DNA of 64,000 nucleotides from Anaerolineae bacterium (GCA_023954475.1 JAMLHW010000002.1:186001-250000), one strand, 5' to 3'. Shown: positions 8,986-18,148, counted from the stretch's first letter. Notes: generated from the sequence alone by a model not told the origin. Translations and numbers: made by a program.

Positions 8986-9498
8986 ATGACAGATGAAAGA
9001 GTTTTAGTCGGCGTAATTATGGGCAGCACCTCCGATTGGGAGACGATGCGCCATGCTCACGAAACGCTTGATGAATTTGGCGTGCCGCATGAATGCAAGG
9101 TCGTTTCGGCACATCGCACGCCGGAATGGATGATGGCCTATGCGGATTCGGCCGAATCGCGCGGCATCGAAGTGATCATTGCAGGCGCAGGCGGTGCAGC
9201 CCATTTACCCGGCATGACAGCCGGCCACACATTGCTGCCTGTTCTCGGTGTGCCGGTGCAGAGCCGTGCGCTCAATGGCCTCGATTCGTTATTGTCCATC
9301 GTGCAGATGCCCGGTGGCGTCCCCGTCGGTACCCTGTCCATCGGCCGATCCGGAGCGAAAAACGCAGCGTTGCTCACCGTTTCCATTCTCGGCAATAAAT
9401 ACCCCGAATACCGCGAAAAGCTGCGCACCTTCCGCGCCACACAGACACAGAAAGTGCTCAATGATCGCTTGCCGCCTGACGATGCGGTGACGGACTGA
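8986..9498 (+). CDS. purE: N5-carboxyaminoimidazole ribonucleotide mutase
   Basis: Moves the carboxyl group of N5-CAIR to carbon 4 to form CAIR. 170 residues, the normal size of the class I enzyme. The N-terminal [13 protein letters not shown] and the [10 protein letters not shown] motif with the catalytic His are intact, as are [13 protein letters not shown] and GVPVQS. The presence of purK directly downstream shows that this is the PurE/PurK two-step route rather than the direct class II carboxylase. No good ribosome site is seen before the ATG; 53 bases separate it from purC. Confidence 0.96.
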   Translation: MTDERVLVGVIMGSTSDWETMRHAHETLDEFGVPHECKVVSAHRTPEWMMAYADSAESRGIEVIIAGAGGAAHLPGMTAGHTLLPVLGVPVQSRALNGLDSLLSIVQMPGGVPVGTLSIGRSGAKNAALLTVSILGNKYPEYREKLRTFRATQTQKVLNDRLPPDDAVTD

Positions 9499-9510
9499 AG
9501 AGGTAACGCG

Positions 9511-10701
9511 GTGACAAACACACATCCAATCTCCCAGTCTTCCCATCTCACCGCCTTGCCATCCCCGATTCTGCCTGGTGCTATCATTGGCATTCTCGGC
9601 AGCGGGCAACTTGGCCGCATGTTAGCCATCGCTGCACGCACTATGGGCTATCGCGTGGCTGTCTTTTCGCCCGGCAGCAGCACGCCAACCGGTCAGATTG
9701 CGAATCTGGAGGTGACAGCCGACTACAATGATTTGGATGCGGTGCGCGATTTTGCGCAACAAGTTGATGTCGTGACCTACGAATTTGAGAATGTGCCGGC
9801 AGCGACAGCGGCGGCGGTCGCTGAATTTGTGCCATTGCGGCCTGGCACACATGTGTTGCATGTCGCTCAAAATCGCTTGCGTGAGAAAGATGCATTGGCA
9901 GCCGCCGGTTTACCGGTCACGCCGTATCGTCCGGTTAGATCATCGGCCGATCTGGAGCGAGGCGTAGCTGAACTAGGCTTGCCGTGCATTTTGAAAACGG
10001 CCGAATCGGGTTATGACGGCAAAGGGCAGGTGAGGCTTGATTCGGCCGAAAATCTGTCCGTTGCATGGCACGCAATGCAGGGACGCGAAGCAATTCTGGA
10101 GTCATTCGTGCCGTTTGAGCGGGAACTTTCCGTCGTGGCAGCACGTGGGAGTGACGGCGCATTTGCGCATTACGGAGTAATCGAAAACGATCACGTCAAC
10201 CATATTCTCGATGTGTCGACTGCGCCGTCAGTGGTGGGTGTCGCCATTTCGGCCGAAGCAGAGCGATTGACACGTGCCGTGTTGAAAACACTCGATGTGG
10301 TTGGCGTGCTCTGCGTCGAATATTTCTTGACCGGCGACGGTAGCCTGCTGATCAACGAGATTGCGCCGCGCCCACACAACTCCGGTCATTTGACCATCGA
10401 TGCGTGTGTCACGAGTCAATTTGAACAGCAGTTGCGGGCTGTGTGTGGATTGCCGCTCGGTTCGGCCGATTTCCATGCACCCGCTGCCATGGTCAATTTG
10501 CTCGGTGATCTGTGGCAAAACGGCGAACCCGATTGGCAAGCGTTGTGTACGTTTCCACGTGTTAAGTTACACTTGTACGGCAAACAGGAAGCACGTATCG
10601 GCCGAAAAATGGGACACATCACCGCCACTGCCGACACGACAACACATGCCAAAACCATTGCCCTGCGTGCGCGGCACGCATTGACGGTTGCGAGCTATTA
10701 G
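9511..10701 (+). CDS. purK: 5-(carboxyamino)imidazole ribonucleotide synthase
   Basis: ATP-grasp enzyme that carboxylates AIR with bicarbonate to N5-CAIR. 396 residues from a GTG start, with AGAGG nine bases upstream and the stop of purE just before. The first 20 residues look like an extension; the fold begins with GAIIGILGSGQLGRMLAIAA. The ATP-grasp body (ILKTAESGYDGKGQVR, the FVPFERELSVVAARG strand, NEIAPRPHNSGH) is complete. Its product is the PurE substrate, and the two genes are 12 bases apart. Confidence 0.95.
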   Translation: MTNTHPISQSSHLTALPSPILPGAIIGILGSGQLGRMLAIAARTMGYRVAVFSPGSSTPTGQIANLEVTADYNDLDAVRDFAQQVDVVTYEFENVPAATAAAVAEFVPLRPGTHVLHVAQNRLREKDALAAAGLPVTPYRPVRSSADLERGVAELGLPCILKTAESGYDGKGQVRLDSAENLSVAWHAMQGREAILESFVPFERELSVVAARGSDGAFAHYGVIENDHVNHILDVSTAPSVVGVAISAEAERLTRAVLKTLDVVGVLCVEYFLTGDGSLLINEIAPRPHNSGHLTIDACVTSQFEQQLRAVCGLPLGSADFHAPAAMVNLLGDLWQNGEPDWQALCTFPRVKLHLYGKQEARIGRKMGHITATADTTTHAKTIALRARHALTVASY

Positions 10702-10724
10702 CTGGCAGCTATGCGGAGAATGAA

Positions 10725-12206
10725 ATGATCGAAGATTGGCAATATGGCGGTCCACAGGAAGAATGTGGCGTGTTCGGCATTTTTGCACCTGGACGTGATG
10801 TGGCTCGCCTGACTTTTTTTGGTTTATACGCCTTGCAGCATCGCGGCCAGGAAAGTGCAGGAATAGCGACCAGTGACGGCAACGTCACCTATCTGCACAA
10901 GGGTATGGGCCTCGTTTCACAGGTTTTTAATGAGACGAATCTCAAGCCACTCGAAGGGTACCTCGCCATCGGCCACAATCGCTACTCGACTACCGGCGCT
11001 TCCCATTTGCGCAATGCATCGCCGTACCTAATCGAAACGGTACATGGCCCGCTGGGTGTTGCGCACAACGGCAATTTGACCAATGCACTTGAGCTGCGTC
11101 AGGAACTGCTCGAACGCGGTGTCGGTCTGGCGTCGACAACCGACAGCGAGGTCATCACACAGATGTTGGCATCCAAAGCCGATTCATGGGCGGAAGGTCA
11201 TCCGGCGCATCTTGACAATTGGGAGCGGCGGTTGTGGAGCATGATGCATGTCGCTGAAGGTGCCTATTCACTCATCGTCTTGACGCGCAATGCCATTTAC
11301 GCCATGCGCGACTCGCTGGGATTGCGCCCTTTGTGCATCGGGGAATTGAACGGTGGCGGTTACGTCGTCGCGTCAGAATCGTGCGCATTGATGACAATTG
11401 GGGCTGAATTTGTGCGCGAGGTTGAGCCGGGCGAAATCGTGCGCATCAACGCGTCCGGGTTGCGCTCGACGCAGGCGGCGACCGCAAACAAACGCGCCTT
11501 GTGCATTTTTGAGTATGTCTATTTTGCGCGACCCGACTCGATGTTTGAAGGACAGACCATTCACGATGTGCGTCAGCGCATGGGGCGTCAGCTTGGCCTG
11601 GAAGCGCCGGCAGACGCTGATATTGTTATTCCGGTGCCCGATTCGGCTTTTCCGGCAGCAATTGGCTACAGTGACATGACCGGCATTCCGTTTTCGGAAG
11701 GGTTGACCAAGAATCGCTATATCGGCCGAACCTTTATCCAGCCCGACGACGAGTTGCGCCGTTCCAGTGTACGTCTCAAATACAATCCGCTAACCGCCAA
11801 TCTGGAAGGTAAGCGAGTGGTCCTCGTAGATGACTCCATAGTACGCGGTAATACAGCGGGCCCGATTGTCCAGTTGCTGCGCGACGGTGGTGCTGCTGAA
11901 GTGCATGTGCGTGTCTCATCGCCACCGGTGCGCCATCCGTGTTTTATGGGCATCGACATGGCAACCTACAGTCAGCTCGTCGCCGCCAAATACGATATAG
12001 AAGGCATTCGCAGCCGCATCGGCGCAGACAGCCTGGCGTATTTGTCGTTGCCGGGCATGGAATCGGCGGTTCGGGAAACACTCAACGGTACGCGGCCACA
12101 CGGCCATTGCACCGCTTGTTTTTCCGGTGAGTATCCGCTCAACGTGCCGAATTGGCTTTTTGAAGAAGACCGCGCCCGGTTGTTTATTTCAGTGGCTCAG
12201 GCGTGA
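10725..12206 (+). CDS. purF: Amidophosphoribosyltransferase
   Basis: Commits PRPP to purine synthesis by transferring ammonia from glutamine. 493 residues. The N-terminal nucleophile is Cys14 after a 13-residue propeptide (EECGVFGIFAP), which would be removed during maturation as in the Bacillus enzyme. Cys residues in CIFEYVYFARPDS, HPCFMGIDM and the late CTACF correspond to the four ligands of the structural 4Fe-4S cluster in the Bacillus type. The PRPP loop is VVLVDDSIVRG. GGAG lies six bases before the ATG. The order after purK and before purD is metabolic rather than strictly pathway-ordered. Confidence 0.97.
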   Translation: MIEDWQYGGPQEECGVFGIFAPGRDVARLTFFGLYALQHRGQESAGIATSDGNVTYLHKGMGLVSQVFNETNLKPLEGYLAIGHNRYSTTGASHLRNASPYLIETVHGPLGVAHNGNLTNALELRQELLERGVGLASTTDSEVITQMLASKADSWAEGHPAHLDNWERRLWSMMHVAEGAYSLIVLTRNAIYAMRDSLGLRPLCIGELNGGGYVVASESCALMTIGAEFVREVEPGEIVRINASGLRSTQAATANKRALCIFEYVYFARPDSMFEGQTIHDVRQRMGRQLGLEAPADADIVIPVPDSAFPAAIGYSDMTGIPFSEGLTKNRYIGRTFIQPDDELRRSSVRLKYNPLTANLEGKRVVLVDDSIVRGNTAGPIVQLLRDGGAAEVHVRVSSPPVRHPCFMGIDMATYSQLVAAKYDIEGIRSRIGADSLAYLSLPGMESAVRETLNGTRPHGHCTACFSGEYPLNVPNWLFEEDRARLFISVAQA

Positions 12207-12263
12207 CAATCGTATTGAATCAGTCGGTAACTGAGACCGTCAATTGTCAATCACTTAAACACT

Positions 12264-13535
12264 ATGAAGCTACTTAACATTCTCGTAATCGGTTCCGGAG
12301 GGCGCGAACATGCGCTCGTGTGGAAATTGGCGCAATCGCTCCGTGCAGGCAGGTTGTATGCTGCGCCCGGCAATGAAGGGACAGCACAATCGGCCGAAAA
12401 TATTCCGATTTCGGCCGATGATCACGATGCGCTGATCGCCTTTGCACGCAGTAACGACATCGGATTGACTGTTGTCGGGCCGGAAGTCCCGCTGGCAGCC
12501 GGCATTGTCGACGCATTCCAGGCAGCAGAGCTGTTGATTTTTGGCCCGACACGCGATGCCGCTCAATTGGAAGCGTCAAAGGCGTTTTCCAAACAGTTCA
12601 TGAAAGTGATGCGTATTCCTTCGGCCGATTACGCCATTTTCACCACATGCGAAGCGGCGATGGCTTATTTGCGATCGATGCCGGAGCGCAGCGTAGTCGT
12701 CAAGGCCAGTGGTCTGGCGGCAGGCAAAGGCGTCATCGTTTGCGATGCGATTGCCGACGCCGAAGCTGCCGTGCGGGACATCATGGTGCGCCGCCATTTT
12801 GGCGAGGCCGGCGATGTTGTCGTGATTGAAGAGCGGCTGCGCGGCCCTGAACTATCGCTGCTGGCGTTCACTGATGGCAAAACAATTCGGCCGATGGTGC
12901 CGGCTCGCGATCACAAACGTGCTTTTGAAGGCGACGCGGGTCCCAATACAGGCGGCATGGGTGTTTACGCACCACCACCTGATATAGATGCCGGTCTGGT
13001 CGAGCAAATAACCCGCACGATTTTGCAGCCGACTGTAGATGGTATGGCGGCGCGTGGTACACCATATGTCGGCGTGCTGTATGCGGGCGTCATGTTTACC
13101 GACAAGGGTCCGCAGGTTTTGGAATTCAATTGTCGCTTTGGTGATCCGGAGGCGCAGGTCATTTTGCCGTTGCTGGATGGCGATCTGGTCGAAATCATGC
13201 TCGCGTGTATCGAAGGGCGTCTCGACGAGATTGCGGTCAGCGTTCACAGCGGCGCGTGCGTCACTGTCGTTCTGGCGTCACCCGGATATCCGTCGAAGTA
13301 TCGGAAGGGTTTGGCAATTAGAGGCATTGAGCTTGCAGAAGAATTGGATCAAGTAAAAGTATTTCACGCGGGGACTGCACGCTCTGCTCAAGGTAAGCTC
13401 GTGACTAATGGAGGGCGTGTACTCGCTGTCAGTGCATATGGTGAATCGCTGAAGGAAGCTGTATCGCAGGCTTATGCCGGCGTATCGCGTATCGAGTTTG
13501 ATGGCATGCAGTTCAGGAATGATATCGGCCGATAA
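12264..13535 (+). CDS. purD: Phosphoribosylamine-glycine ligase
   Basis: ATP-grasp ligase forming GAR from phosphoribosylamine and glycine. 423 residues, standard length. It begins ILVIGSGGREHALVWKLAQS, contains VVKASGLAAGKGVIVCD and EERLRGPELSLLAFTDGK, and ends with the conserved EFNCRFGDPEAQVILPLL domain and C-terminal cap. Two copies of the octamer TCGGCCGA are found 21 bases apart in its 5' part (12390 and 12411). It follows purF by 57 bases. Confidence 0.97.
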   Translation: MKLLNILVIGSGGREHALVWKLAQSLRAGRLYAAPGNEGTAQSAENIPISADDHDALIAFARSNDIGLTVVGPEVPLAAGIVDAFQAAELLIFGPTRDAAQLEASKAFSKQFMKVMRIPSADYAIFTTCEAAMAYLRSMPERSVVVKASGLAAGKGVIVCDAIADAEAAVRDIMVRRHFGEAGDVVVIEERLRGPELSLLAFTDGKTIRPMVPARDHKRAFEGDAGPNTGGMGVYAPPPDIDAGLVEQITRTILQPTVDGMAARGTPYVGVLYAGVMFTDKGPQVLEFNCRFGDPEAQVILPLLDGDLVEIMLACIEGRLDEIAVSVHSGACVTVVLASPGYPSKYRKGLAIRGIELAEELDQVKVFHAGTARSAQGKLVTNGGRVLAVSAYGESLKEAVSQAYAGVSRIEFDGMQFRNDIGR

Positions 13536-13553
13536 GAGCGCTGCGGTGACAAG

Positions 13554-14102
13554 ATGGCGGACAGTTTCAGGCGCATCAACGTCATCGGTACGACCGGATC
13601 AGGCAAGACGACACTGGCGCGACATTTAGCCGATTGTCTGGGTTATCGTCATATCGAGCTGGATGCAATCAATTGGCAGCCCAACTGGACCGAACTGCCC
13701 TATACTGCGTTTCGCGAGGCTGTTGCTGAGGCGGTTTCGGCCGAAGAATGGGTGCTTGACGGCAATTACAGCCGCGTCCGTGACCTTGTTTGGGCACGCA
13801 CCGATACCGTCGTCTGGCTCAACTACTCGTTACCGGTCATGATGTGGCGACTGTGGACGCGCACATGGCGGCGTACTGTTGGCGGCGAACTGTTGTGGAA
13901 CGGCAATCGCGAATCTGCATACAACCATCTTTTTACACGTGATTCGCTGTTGCTGTGGCAATTGCAGACGTACAAACGCCGTCGTCGCGAGTATCCGCAC
14001 ATGTTCGCGCAACCAGAAAATGCCCATTTGCGTATAGTAGAACACAATTCGCCGCGTGCAACGCGCCGTTGGCTCACCAATATCAACTGTCCACAACCAT
14101 GA
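13554..14102 (+). CDS. P-loop nucleotide kinase-like protein (topology modulation / FlaR-like family)
   Basis: 182 residues. Walker A GTTGSGKTT sits near the N-terminus, followed by HIELDAINWQPNW and WVLDGNYSRVRDLVW, hallmarks of small AAA/adenylate-kinase-like proteins annotated as topology modulation proteins. The second half is rich in Arg and Trp with a lid-like RRRREYPHMF stretch. The biochemical substrate of this family is not established to my knowledge; a nucleoside or nucleotide kinase role is suggested by fold and by its place between purD and purM, 18 bases after purD. It may equally be a passenger gene in the operon. Confidence 0.75.
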   Translation: MADSFRRINVIGTTGSGKTTLARHLADCLGYRHIELDAINWQPNWTELPYTAFREAVAEAVSAEEWVLDGNYSRVRDLVWARTDTVVWLNYSLPVMMWRLWTRTWRRTVGGELLWNGNRESAYNHLFTRDSLLLWQLQTYKRRRREYPHMFAQPENAHLRIVEHNSPRATRRWLTNINCPQP

Positions 14103-14159
14103 CGACGTTTGTAGTGTTCGTTGCGTCGGAAATGTTCAAAAGGCAACGGTCAATTCTCA

Positions 14160-15191
14160 ATGAGTAATGATTCTGAAGCGAGTGCTTATGCAAAAGCCGG
14201 CGTCGATATTGCCGCCGGACAACACGCCACTGAATTGATGAAGCGTGCTGTTCAGTCGACCTACACGCCCCAAGTTCTCGCTGGACTGGGCAATTTTGGC
14301 GGTTTGTTCGACGTGTCGGCACTCAAGGCAATGGAAGTGCCTGTTCTCGTCGCCTCGACCGATGGTGTCGGCACGAAGATGAAGGTCGCTGCACGTCTGG
14401 AGCGGTGGGACACGATTGGATACGACATTGTCAATCACTGTATCAACGATATATTGGTGCAGGGTGCGCGTCCCCTGTTTTTCCTCGATTATGTCGCGTC
14501 TTCAAAACTGCATCCTGAGCAAATTGCGACAATTGTCGGTGGCATTGCTGCGGCTTGCAGGACGGCAGGATGTGCTTTGCTGGGCGGCGAAACGGCCGAA
14601 ATGCCCGGTGTTTATGAACCTGACGAAATCGATTTGGTTGGAACGGTGATTGGTGTTGTGGATCGACCGCAACTGATCGATGGATCGCGAATTCGGGCGG
14701 GTGACGCAATCGTTGCGCTGCCGTCCAGTGGTCCGCATACAAACGGTTACACCCTGATTCGTAGCGTATTGGACAATCTCGATTGGAATGAGCTGAATCC
14801 CGAATTGGGAACGACGATTGGTGCTGCGTTGCTTGCGCCACATCGGTCTTATCTGGCAGATGTGCAGCATTTGTTGTCACTGGGGGTAGACATACGCGGC
14901 CTGGCGCACATTACCGGCGGTGGTATCGTCGATAACTTGCCGCGCATTTTGCCTGACGGTGTCGGTGCAGTTATCCAGCGCGGCACATGGCCCGAACTGC
15001 CTGTTTTCGATCTGATTCAGCGCATAGGCGCAATTTCCGCTGCGGATATGTTTCACGCGTTTAACATGGGTGTAGGGATGTTGGTGATTGTGCCGGAATC
15101 AGATGTGCCTGTGGTGCAGGGGACAATTGAAACGAGTTATGTTATCGGCCGAATCACTGTCGGCGCAAAAAAGGTGTATATCGATGGATAA
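14160..15191 (+). CDS. purM: Phosphoribosylformylglycinamidine cyclo-ligase
   Basis: Closes the imidazole ring of AIR from FGAM with ATP. The ATG at 14160 (MSNDSEASAYAKAGVDI) gives 343 residues, the usual size; the upstream in-frame TTG at 14121 would add 13 residues that do not fit the family. Motifs DGVGTKMKVA, GGETAEMPG, LPSSGPHTNGYTLIR and HITGGGIVDNLPRILP are intact. The stop overlaps the start of purN by eight bases, implying translational coupling. Confidence 0.95.
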   Translation: MSNDSEASAYAKAGVDIAAGQHATELMKRAVQSTYTPQVLAGLGNFGGLFDVSALKAMEVPVLVASTDGVGTKMKVAARLERWDTIGYDIVNHCINDILVQGARPLFFLDYVASSKLHPEQIATIVGGIAAACRTAGCALLGGETAEMPGVYEPDEIDLVGTVIGVVDRPQLIDGSRIRAGDAIVALPSSGPHTNGYTLIRSVLDNLDWNELNPELGTTIGAALLAPHRSYLADVQHLLSLGVDIRGLAHITGGGIVDNLPRILPDGVGAVIQRGTWPELPVFDLIQRIGAISAADMFHAFNMGVGMLVIVPESDVPVVQGTIETSYVIGRITVGAKKVYIDG

Positions 15192-15798
15192 GGCACGTAT
15201 CGTTGTCTTGATTTCAGGTTCCGGGAGTAATTTGCAGGCATTAATCGACGCAGTGGGGAATGGCACCCTGCACGGCAATATCATGCTGGTCGTGTCCAAC
15301 CGGCGCAAAGCGTTTGGCTTGACGCGTGCCGAGCAAGCATCAATTGAAACGCTCTACTTCCCGCTAAAACCGTATCGCGATTCAGCCGCTCCTGATTTTC
15401 GAGCGCAGTATGATACTGATTTGGCTCGTGCCATTGAGCCGTATGCGCCTGATGTAATCGTGCTTGCCGGCTGGATGCACATCCTCAGCCCGGCATTTCT
15501 CGATCGCTTTCCAGGCCGGGTGATCAACTTGCATCCGGCGCTGCCGGGCCAATTTGCCGGAACGCACGCCATTGAACGCACGTTTACAGCATTTCAACGG
15601 GGTGAAACGGCCGAAGGCGGCTGTATGGTACATTATGCTATTCCCGAAATTGACGCCGGGGCTGTGATTATGCAGGAGATTGTTCCCATTCGGCCGAATG
15701 ACACACTCGAATCATTTGCGAAACGCGTTCACGAGGCAGAACATCGCATCATTATTGTGGCAACACAAAACGTCATCGCAAAAACAGGCAAAACATGA
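15184..15798 (+). CDS. purN: Phosphoribosylglycinamide formyltransferase
   Basis: Transfers the formyl group of 10-formyl-THF to GAR. 204 residues from the ATG at 15184, which lies inside the end of purM. Substrate and folate motifs are visible: ISGSGSNLQALIDA at the N-terminus, HPALPGQFAGTHAIE with the catalytic His, and the VHYAIPEIDAGAVIMQE segment with the active-site Asp. The folate genes folB and folK lie about 20 kb away in this window. It overlaps the following acetyltransferase by four bases. Confidence 0.96.
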   Translation: MDKARIVVLISGSGSNLQALIDAVGNGTLHGNIMLVVSNRRKAFGLTRAEQASIETLYFPLKPYRDSAAPDFRAQYDTDLARAIEPYAPDVIVLAGWMHILSPAFLDRFPGRVINLHPALPGQFAGTHAIERTFTAFQRGETAEGGCMVHYAIPEIDAGAVIMQEIVPIRPNDTLESFAKRVHEAEHRIIIVATQNVIAKTGKT

Positions 15799-16238
15799 AA
15801 ACGCGACATTGTTTACTCGATGATAGCCTGGCGTGGCTGCGACTGCGTAACGCATTGTGGCCGGATGATCCGGCGGACAATGAGAGCGGCATTGCGGCAT
15901 ACTTTGCCGGAAACGCGCTCGCCTGCGATCAGGTCATAGTCGCTGAGACAGACGACGGCGTTGTTGTCGGTTTTATCGAATTGAGTATTCGCAATTACGC
16001 CGAAGGCAGCGACAATCCTCGCGTGCCGTATGTCGAGGGTTGGCTTGTTGACGAGCCGTTGCGCGGGCAGGGTGTGGGTAGATTGCTGATGCAATCGGCC
16101 GAAGCGTGGGCGCGTGAACAAGGCTTTTCCGAACTCGCCAGCGATACCGAAATTGACAACGAGAACAGCATCGCCGCCCACAATACACTTGGTTTTGACG
16201 AAGTTGGGCGAACTGTCAATTTTCTCAAGTCACTCTGA
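15795..16238 (+). CDS. GNAT acetyltransferase resembling aminoglycoside 6'-N-acetyltransferases
   Basis: 147 residues. The pattern LRNALWPDD near the N-terminus, GFIELSIRNYAEGS, the acetyl-CoA loop RGQGVGRLLMQSAEAWA and the C-terminal ASDTEIDNENSIAAHNTLGF are those of the short AAC(6') group of GNAT enzymes. It overlaps purN by four bases (ATGA) and is therefore co-translated with purine genes. Whether it modifies an aminoglycoside or a native amine cannot be decided; chromosomal relatives often have unknown natural substrates. It is the last gene of the purine run. Confidence 0.8.
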   Translation: MKTRHCLLDDSLAWLRLRNALWPDDPADNESGIAAYFAGNALACDQVIVAETDDGVVVGFIELSIRNYAEGSDNPRVPYVEGWLVDEPLRGQGVGRLLMQSAEAWAREQGFSELASDTEIDNENSIAAHNTLGFDEVGRTVNFLKSL

Positions 16239-16283
16239 AAACCTGTCACAACTTTATTATGAGCTGTACAACGTTTCGGCCGA

Positions 16284-16313
16284 TTGTTCGTACTGGCTGT
16301 TGCGTGGTATAAC
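16284..16313 (+). promoter_or_regulatory. Promoter of the CPBP protease gene
   Basis: TTGTTC at 16284-16289 and TATAAC at 16308-16313, 18 bases apart. A TCGGCCGA octamer (16276-16283) abuts the -35 element, one of the few copies lying in a promoter. Confidence 0.5.
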
Positions 16314-16339
16314 CCTGCCACGAAATTGAGGAGCTTTTC

Positions 16340-17413
16340 ATGATAGATATCATCAGCATGCTCATTGTCTTTGTCCCGTTTATTGTCATCATGTTGTTGG
16401 CAAACGTGGCCGAAAAAGATCGGGTAGCCGAAAAACGCGATTCATTTGTGGTTTTTCTCGCGTACGGTTTTCCGGCGGCTCTCTATTTGTTGTTGTTTGG
16501 CCTGGGTATTGTCATTCAGCTGATCGGTGTGCTGCAGACGACATCAGGCACCGACATGGGCGCGATTTATGCCGAAATGGGCATGGATGCGGATACAGTA
16601 AACTCACTGCTGGAAACGTTGCCCGTGATTGGGTTTGGTTTGTGGTTTCCGGCTCTTGTGGGTTTGGTTTTGTTGCTGGCTCCGGTGCGGCGCCTGGCGG
16701 CGCGGGTATTGCCTATTGATCCGCAGAGCCATGTCCACGCCATAGCGCTGTCGTTCATCTCCGTTGTGCTGATGAACATGTTGGTGACGCTGGCAATTGG
16801 TATTGACGTGTTGGCCGAAGCATCGCAGGAAGGCTCGGCGGGGGCAGAAGCACGCATTTATATTCAGCTCTGGTCGCAACAGATATTGACAGCTGTGTTG
16901 GCGATGGTGGGCGTTGGCTGGGGCACTCGCCGCAACTTTCCAGCCGTTTTGCAGCGTTTGAAAATCACCCGGCCGACGGGTCGAGAAGTGGCAATTGGCC
17001 TGGGCTTTGCCTTCGTGCTGGTACCGATTGTCGCCGGTTTTGAAGCCATAGGCTCATTACTCGGCCTGGGCAATCCGGATGTGGATGCATTGACGGAGGC
17101 GTTGCTCGGTCCGCTCTTTACGTCGATTCCGGGAATCCTGACTTTGGGATTGGCGGCGGCGATTGGCGAGGAAACGTTGTTTCGCGGCGCTGTGCAACCC
17201 CGTTTCGGCCGAATCTTGACCGCCATTCTCTTTGCCCTGCTGCATAGCACTTACGGCGTCTCCCTGGCATTTATCGCTGTTTTTGTTCTTGGATACGTGC
17301 TTGGTTGGATACGCGACCGCTACAGCACGACTGTCAGCATGGTTACCCATGCCGCGTATAACATGACGCTCGGATTTATCGCGTACTTTGCGATTAGCAG
17401 TGGATTGTTTTAA
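16340..17413 (+). CDS. CPBP family intramembrane metalloprotease
   Basis: 357 residues, about eight hydrophobic segments. The family signature is in the C-terminal half: GEETLFRGAVQPRFG supplies the paired Glu and the Arg of motif 1, and the later FALLHSTYG supplies the motif with the catalytic His. CPBP/CAAX-type proteases cleave within or beside the membrane; bacterial roles range from bacteriocin immunity to processing of prenylated or small membrane peptides. A plausible promoter lies at 16284. A gene for a 25-residue membrane peptide is found on the opposite strand just downstream. Confidence 0.85.
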   Translation: MIDIISMLIVFVPFIVIMLLANVAEKDRVAEKRDSFVVFLAYGFPAALYLLLFGLGIVIQLIGVLQTTSGTDMGAIYAEMGMDADTVNSLLETLPVIGFGLWFPALVGLVLLLAPVRRLAARVLPIDPQSHVHAIALSFISVVLMNMLVTLAIGIDVLAEASQEGSAGAEARIYIQLWSQQILTAVLAMVGVGWGTRRNFPAVLQRLKITRPTGREVAIGLGFAFVLVPIVAGFEAIGSLLGLGNPDVDALTEALLGPLFTSIPGILTLGLAAAIGEETLFRGAVQPRFGRILTAILFALLHSTYGVSLAFIAVFVLGYVLGWIRDRYSTTVSMVTHAAYNMTLGFIAYFAISSGLF

Positions 17414-17476
17414 TGGGAGATTGGTTGATTGGGTGGCAGACAATTCAGTTGTCAGACGACCCATTCAGATGGCGGT

Positions 17477-17554
17477 TTATTCCGGAAATTTACGCGGTAA
17501 GATCATCGCAGCTACCAGTAGCAAAACAATTAGCAGTATAAAGAAATATTCCAT
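17477..17554 (-). CDS. Small single-helix membrane peptide (25 residues)
   Basis: Reads MEYFFILLIVLLLVAAMILP followed by RKFPE and TAA. One hydrophobic helix with a basic C-terminal tail fits the inside-positive rule with the N-terminus outside. CGAGGATC gives a ribosome site eight bases before the ATG. It starts 16 bases after the stop of the IMP cyclohydrolase gene on the same strand, so it is probably co-transcribed. No family is recognised. Small peptides of this shape often sit as accessory subunits or regulators of membrane proteins. Confidence 0.5.
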   Translation of the reverse strand: MEYFFILLIVLLLVAAMILPRKFPE

Positions 17555-17569
17555 CGTATTGATCCTCGA

Positions 17570-18148
17570 TTATTGTTGACTCAGGTAAGCTGTGATGGCG
17601 GTGTCGTAATCGCGTGTGTGCGCAAACGCCTTGACAGCGAGTTGTTGGCGGGTTTGCGTATCGATCTGGTTGTTTTGTTGCAGTTGGCTGAGGAGTGTGG
17701 CGTAATCGGCCGAATCACACACCACCGTCACACGTGCAAAGTTCTTTGCCGCCGCACGTAGCAGCGTCACACCGCCAATGTCGATTTGCTCAATGGCGTC
17801 AGCCAGTGACACATTCGGCTGCGCAACCGTCTCCTCAAACGGGTATAAATTGCAGACCACCATATCGATGAATTCGATGTTGTTGGCAGTCAAATCGGCG
17901 CGATCGCTGTCATTGTCACGCGCCAGAATGCCGCCGTGTATCGTCGGATGCAATGTTTTGACGCGTCCGCCAAGCATTTCCGGTGCGCCTGTCAATTCCG
18001 CTACATCGGTCACCGGCAATCCGACTGCCCGCAATGCTTTTGCCGTGCCCCCACTGGCGATCAATTGCCAATCCATCGCAACCAATTCGGTGCCCAATTC
18101 AGTTACACCGTGCTTGTCGAAAACAGATAGAATCGCTCGTTTTGTCAT
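17570..18148 (-). CDS. purH: IMP cyclohydrolase, stand-alone (N-terminal half of PurH only)
   Basis: Closes the second purine ring, FAICAR to IMP. 192 residues from the ATG at 18148. Only the MGS-like cyclohydrolase domain is present: GGTAKALRAVGLPVTDV, GGRVKTLHPTIHGGILA, VVCNLYPFEETV, EQIDIGGVTLLRAAAKN and the domain-ending AFAHTRDYDTAITAYL. The AICAR transformylase domain (about 300 residues in bifunctional PurH) is absent; the frame ends cleanly and nothing like it lies downstream. The transformylase must be encoded elsewhere or be replaced, for example by a PurP-type enzyme. It is on the strand opposite to the main purine run. Confidence 0.9.
   Translation of the reverse strand: MTKRAILSVFDKHGVTELGTELVAMDWQLIASGGTAKALRAVGLPVTDVAELTGAPEMLGGRVKTLHPTIHGGILARDNDSDRADLTANNIEFIDMVVCNLYPFEETVAQPNVSLADAIEQIDIGGVTLLRAAAKNFARVTVVCDSADYATLLSQLQQNNQIDTQTRQQLAVKAFAHTRDYDTAITAYLSQQ

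Noticed and set aside
14591-15616. ACGGCCGA near-matches to the octamer (for example near 10010, 14592, 15607)
   Set aside because: One base off the palindrome, so excluded from the count.
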